Shown here: piece after piece, positions 5,872 to 7,618 of the stretch
Position numbering within the stretch: the first letter of the stretch is position 1
Layout of the letters: every line of letters starts with the position of its first letter
Source of the DNA: Acidobacteriaceae bacterium
Lineage (GTDB): Bacteria > Acidobacteriota > Terriglobia > Terriglobales > Acidobacteriaceae
NCBI GenBank assembly: GCA_003135495.1
Contig: PLBX01000192.1
Span: 1,014 to 8,631 of the forward strand
Length of the DNA: 7,618 nt
Reading direction: 5' to 3'
Program-made: the position numbers and the translations under genes
The notes under the pieces: model-generated
Told to the model about the DNA's origin: nothing
The model's input: only the letters and a program-made list of their open reading frames with translations
Database searches by the model: none

Positions 5872-6760
5872 CTGCGGAACTAGGAAAGACTATTCCCGGG
5901 TGAAAGAGCGTTCCGGCGATGCGGGTTGCTATAGCTATCAGATCGCGTTGTCCGTAGAAGACTTTTACTTGAGGAGACTTCGACATCTCAGGCAGGTTGA
6001 CGGAGCGGCCGCTGCGGATTAGGGTGGCGTTTTCTTCGGTGGCGCTGACGCTGGGTAACTGCGGCACTAATTTTCGCGGATGAACAAACAACGACTCAAT
6101 AGTTCCCTGCTGCATCGCGTCTTGTAGCGCCGCCAGCGAATGCGCGTCTTCGATCATGAACTCGGCTGCGGCGGTGCGGCGCAGGCTCGCCAGATAGGCT
6201 CCGCATCCCAATCGCTCACCCATCTCGTGCGCGATTGATCGGATGTACGTGCCGGAGGCGACGCGGGCGCGGAAGGCGGCTTCGTCGGACGTGGTGCCGA
6301 GAATTTCAAATTCCTTAATTTCAACCTCGACCTGTTTGAGTGCGACCTCTTTATTTTTGCGCGCCAGTTTGTAGGCGGGCACGCCGGCAATTTTCTTGGC
6401 GGAAAAGGGCGGCGGCGTCTGCATGATCTTGCCGTGGAACTTGGCGGCCAGGGCGCGCACTTCATCGTAACTCAGGTGAATATCCCGCGATGGCGTCGTG
6501 GGCTCGCCGTCGGCATCGTACGTGTCGGTTGCGAAGCCGAAGCGAATCACGCCTTCGTACCTCTTCTCGGAATGGGCGTAGAACTGCGCCAGTCGCGTCA
6601 AGTTGCCAACCACGATGGGAAGAACTCCAGTGGCAGAGGGATCGAGCGTGCCGAGATGGCCGACCGAACGTTGACCTAAAATCCGGCGAACCCGATTGAC
6701 CACGTCGTGCGACGTGAGGCCAGCGGGCTTATCGATGACGATGACACCATTCATTGGCAT
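5867..6760 (-). CDS. truB: tRNA pseudouridine(55) synthase TruB
   Basis: TruB isomerises U55 to pseudouridine in the T-arm of nearly all elongator tRNAs, in the cytoplasm. 'GVIVIDKPAGLTSHDVVNRVRRIL' near the N terminus is the TruB opening. 'GHLGTLDPSATGVLPI' holds the catalytic Asp (residue 40 from this start). 'KRYEGVIRFG' carries the conserved Tyr and 'SGTYIRSIAHEMG' the conserved Arg/Leu-type motif III. The C-terminal 60-70 residues fit the small domain found after the catalytic core. The length from this start is 297 aa, normal for the family. The frame is open to an ATG at 6818-6820, but the extra residues are translated from the intergenic repeat ('ITRLQ'), so a start at 6760 or at 6754 (MNGVIVIDKP) is better. 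Neither has a clear Shine-Dalgarno. The usual partners rbfA/infB/rpsO are not in view. Confidence 0.96.
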   Translation of the reverse strand: MPMNGVIVIDKPAGLTSHDVVNRVRRILGQRSVGHLGTLDPSATGVLPIVVGNLTRLAQFYAHSEKRYEGVIRFGFATDTYDADGEPTTPSRDIHLSYDEVRALAAKFHGKIMQTPPPFSAKKIAGVPAYKLARKNKEVALKQVEVEIKEFEILGTTSDEAAFRARVASGTYIRSIAHEMGERLGCGAYLASLRRTAAAEFMIEDAHSLAALQDAMQQGTIESLFVHPRKLVPQLPSVSATEENATLIRSGRSVNLPEMSKSPQVKVFYGQRDLIAIATRIAGTLFHPGIVFPSSAA

Positions 6761-6767
6761 TTGTAAT

Positions 6768-6865
6768 CTGGTAATTTGTAATTCGGCAATTTGAGGGCGA
6801 AGGCTAGCACAGGTTTTCATGGTGTACTCTCAGATTACCCAATTACAGAGTACACAATTACCAAT
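6768..6865. repeat. Inverted array of ATTACC/GGTAAT-type repeats between truB and the rhomboid gene
   Basis: The left block (about 6768-6795, TGGTAATTTGTA then ATTCGGCAATTTGAG) and the right block (about 6829-6865) are imperfect inverted repeats. TGGTAATT(G)TGTA is shared with one gap, and the 15-nt parts ATTCGGCAATTTGAG and ATTGGGTAATCTGAG agree at 12 positions. Inside the right side, TGTACTCT (6823-6830) and AGAGTACA (6847-6854) form a perfect 8-bp inverted repeat. The array fills most of the 110 bp between the divergent starts at 6760 and 6871, so both promoters must lie within or beside it. Confidence 0.6.
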
Positions 6866-6870
6866 TCCCC

Positions 6871-7569
6871 ATGATTCCTCTTCGTGACGATCCGCCAACT
6901 TTTTCGATTGCGTTCGTAAATTATTTTCTGATTGTTGTGAATCTGCTGGTTTTCATGTGGGAGCTTTCGGTCAGCCATCACGCGCTGAGTTTATTCATGC
7001 TGCAATTCGGCGTGGTTCCTCATCATACGCTGGCGGTACTGACCGGACATTCGCAGGCCCCAGCCGTCACAGCGATTCTACCGTTGTTCACGTCCATGTT
7101 TCTGCACGCCTCATTCTTGCACGTCGCGGGAAACATGCTTTTTCTGTGGATCTTCGGCGACAACGTCGAAGACTACCTCGGCCACTTCACCTATCTGGTC
7201 TTTTACATGGCCAGCGGCGTGGCGGCAGGCGCGACGCACATTTTGCTGAACCAAGGCTCGCGCGTGCCCAGCGTGGGGGCGAGCGGCGCGATTGCGGGAG
7301 TGATGGGCGCGTACTTTATTTTGTATCCGAGAGCACGGGTGTTGATCTGGTTTCCGCCAATATTTTTCTTTCATCTGCCGGCGTGGCTGGTGTTGGGATA
7401 TTGGTTCTTCATGCAATTCCTGAGCGGAGCTGCAACTTCAATTGCGGAGACCAGCCAGACTAATGGCGGGATCGCGTTCTGGGCGCACGTGGGCGGATTT
7501 GTGGCTGGGGTTGTGCTGATAAAAGTCCTGCCGGCGCGGCCGCGACGGTATCGTTATGCGGCTTGGTGA
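6871..7569 (+). CDS. Rhomboid-family intramembrane serine protease, 232 aa
   Basis: A polytopic inner-membrane protease that cuts substrate transmembrane segments. The catalytic dyad is Ser138 in 'GASGAIAGVMGAY' and His206 in 'WAHVGGFVAG'. The supporting 'HASFLHVAGNMLFLWIFG' (79-96) supplies the conserved His84 and Asn88 that shape the oxyanion hole. Hydrophobic segments fall at about 12-30, 66-97, 104-124, 134-153, 156-184 and 200-219, consistent with the six-helix rhomboid core and no extra domain. All catalytic residues are present, so activity is expected. The ATG at 6871 gives 'MIPLRDDPPT', the usual beginning of this subgroup, although there is no Shine-Dalgarno in front of it. The C terminus is short and basic (RPRRYRYAAW), probably cytoplasmic. 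Substrates cannot be inferred from the neighbours. Confidence 0.94.
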   Translation: MIPLRDDPPTFSIAFVNYFLIVVNLLVFMWELSVSHHALSLFMLQFGVVPHHTLAVLTGHSQAPAVTAILPLFTSMFLHASFLHVAGNMLFLWIFGDNVEDYLGHFTYLVFYMASGVAAGATHILLNQGSRVPSVGASGAIAGVMGAYFILYPRARVLIWFPPIFFFHLPAWLVLGYWFFMQFLSGAATSIAETSQTNGGIAFWAHVGGFVAGVVLIKVLPARPRRYRYAAW

Positions 7570-7579
7570 AGTACCTTCC

Positions 7580-7615
7580 GTCGAGCTTGGCTCGACTGCA
7601 CGGGCGAGACGCCCG
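7580..7615. terminator. Two tandem GC-rich hairpins after the rhomboid gene
   Basis: GTCGAGC (7580-7586) and GCTCGAC (7590-7596) form a perfect 7-bp stem with a 3-nt loop. CGGGCG (7601-7606) and CGCCCG (7610-7615) form a perfect 6-bp stem with an AGA loop, and pairing can resume outside it to the window edge (7618). They begin 11 nt after the stop codon, the place for a terminator, but no T tract is seen before the window ends. The second hairpin looks like a dispersed intergenic palindrome. Confidence 0.4.
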
Positions 7616-7618
7616 CGC

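Noticed and set aside
6761..6820. Upstream ATG giving TruB 20 more residues
   Set aside because: The added residues are translated from the intergenic repeat, and TruB proteins begin near 'MNGVIVIDKP'.
6957..7463. 168-codon frame within the rhomboid gene
   Set aside because: Same-strand out-of-frame shadow of an intact rhomboid protease, with Arg/Gly-rich translation.

Overview
The window looks like chromosomal DNA from an Acidobacteriota (Terriglobia/Koribacter-like) bacterium. This is an inference from the MacB-type permease pair, the secreted beta-helix protein with a 'VGTCKPG...VCPGTYPEQV' start, a rhomboid beginning 'MIPLRDD', and start codons that sit against degenerate intergenic repeats. 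No rRNA, tRNA, CRISPR array or transposase was seen.

Layout. Positions 1-107 hold a 35-bp imperfect inverted repeat that ends 2 nt before the start of a 103-aa unrecognised protein (108-419, +). A complete mazEF toxin-antitoxin operon follows (497-1089, +). It has a good promoter (TTGACT-17-TATACT) and a 30-bp palindrome over the -10 that is a likely autoregulatory operator. Positions 1090-1274 separate mazF from two convergent minus-strand genes (3769-2519 and 2516-1275). These encode a tandem pair of MacB/LolCE-type ABC permeases with a 2-nt gap between them, and no ATPase or membrane fusion protein lies in the window. Upstream of the pair, 3770-4232 has no intact gene; it holds a possible remnant of a small DUF4258/RelE-like protein (about 4099-3887, -).

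Next on the minus strand is a secreted or lipid-anchored right-handed parallel beta-helix protein (5612-4290, TTG start with a good Shine-Dalgarno). It ends at an unusually clear intrinsic terminator (4267-4233). The AT-rich stretch 5613-5866 precedes it and ends in a cluster of inverted TAAGTTA motifs beside the truB stop. truB (6760-5867, -; tRNA pseudouridine-55 synthase) is divergent from a complete rhomboid protease gene (6871-7569, +), and the 110 bp between them is packed with ATTACC/GGTAAT repeats in inverted arrangement. The window ends in two GC-rich hairpins.

The genes do not form one pathway. They are a housekeeping pair (truB, rhomboid), an envelope set (permeases, beta-helix protein), and a toxin-antitoxin module. 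No convincing new multi-gene system is visible. The best leads are the mazEF operator, the start-codon-abutting repeats, the toxin-like remnant and the ATPase-less permease pair.
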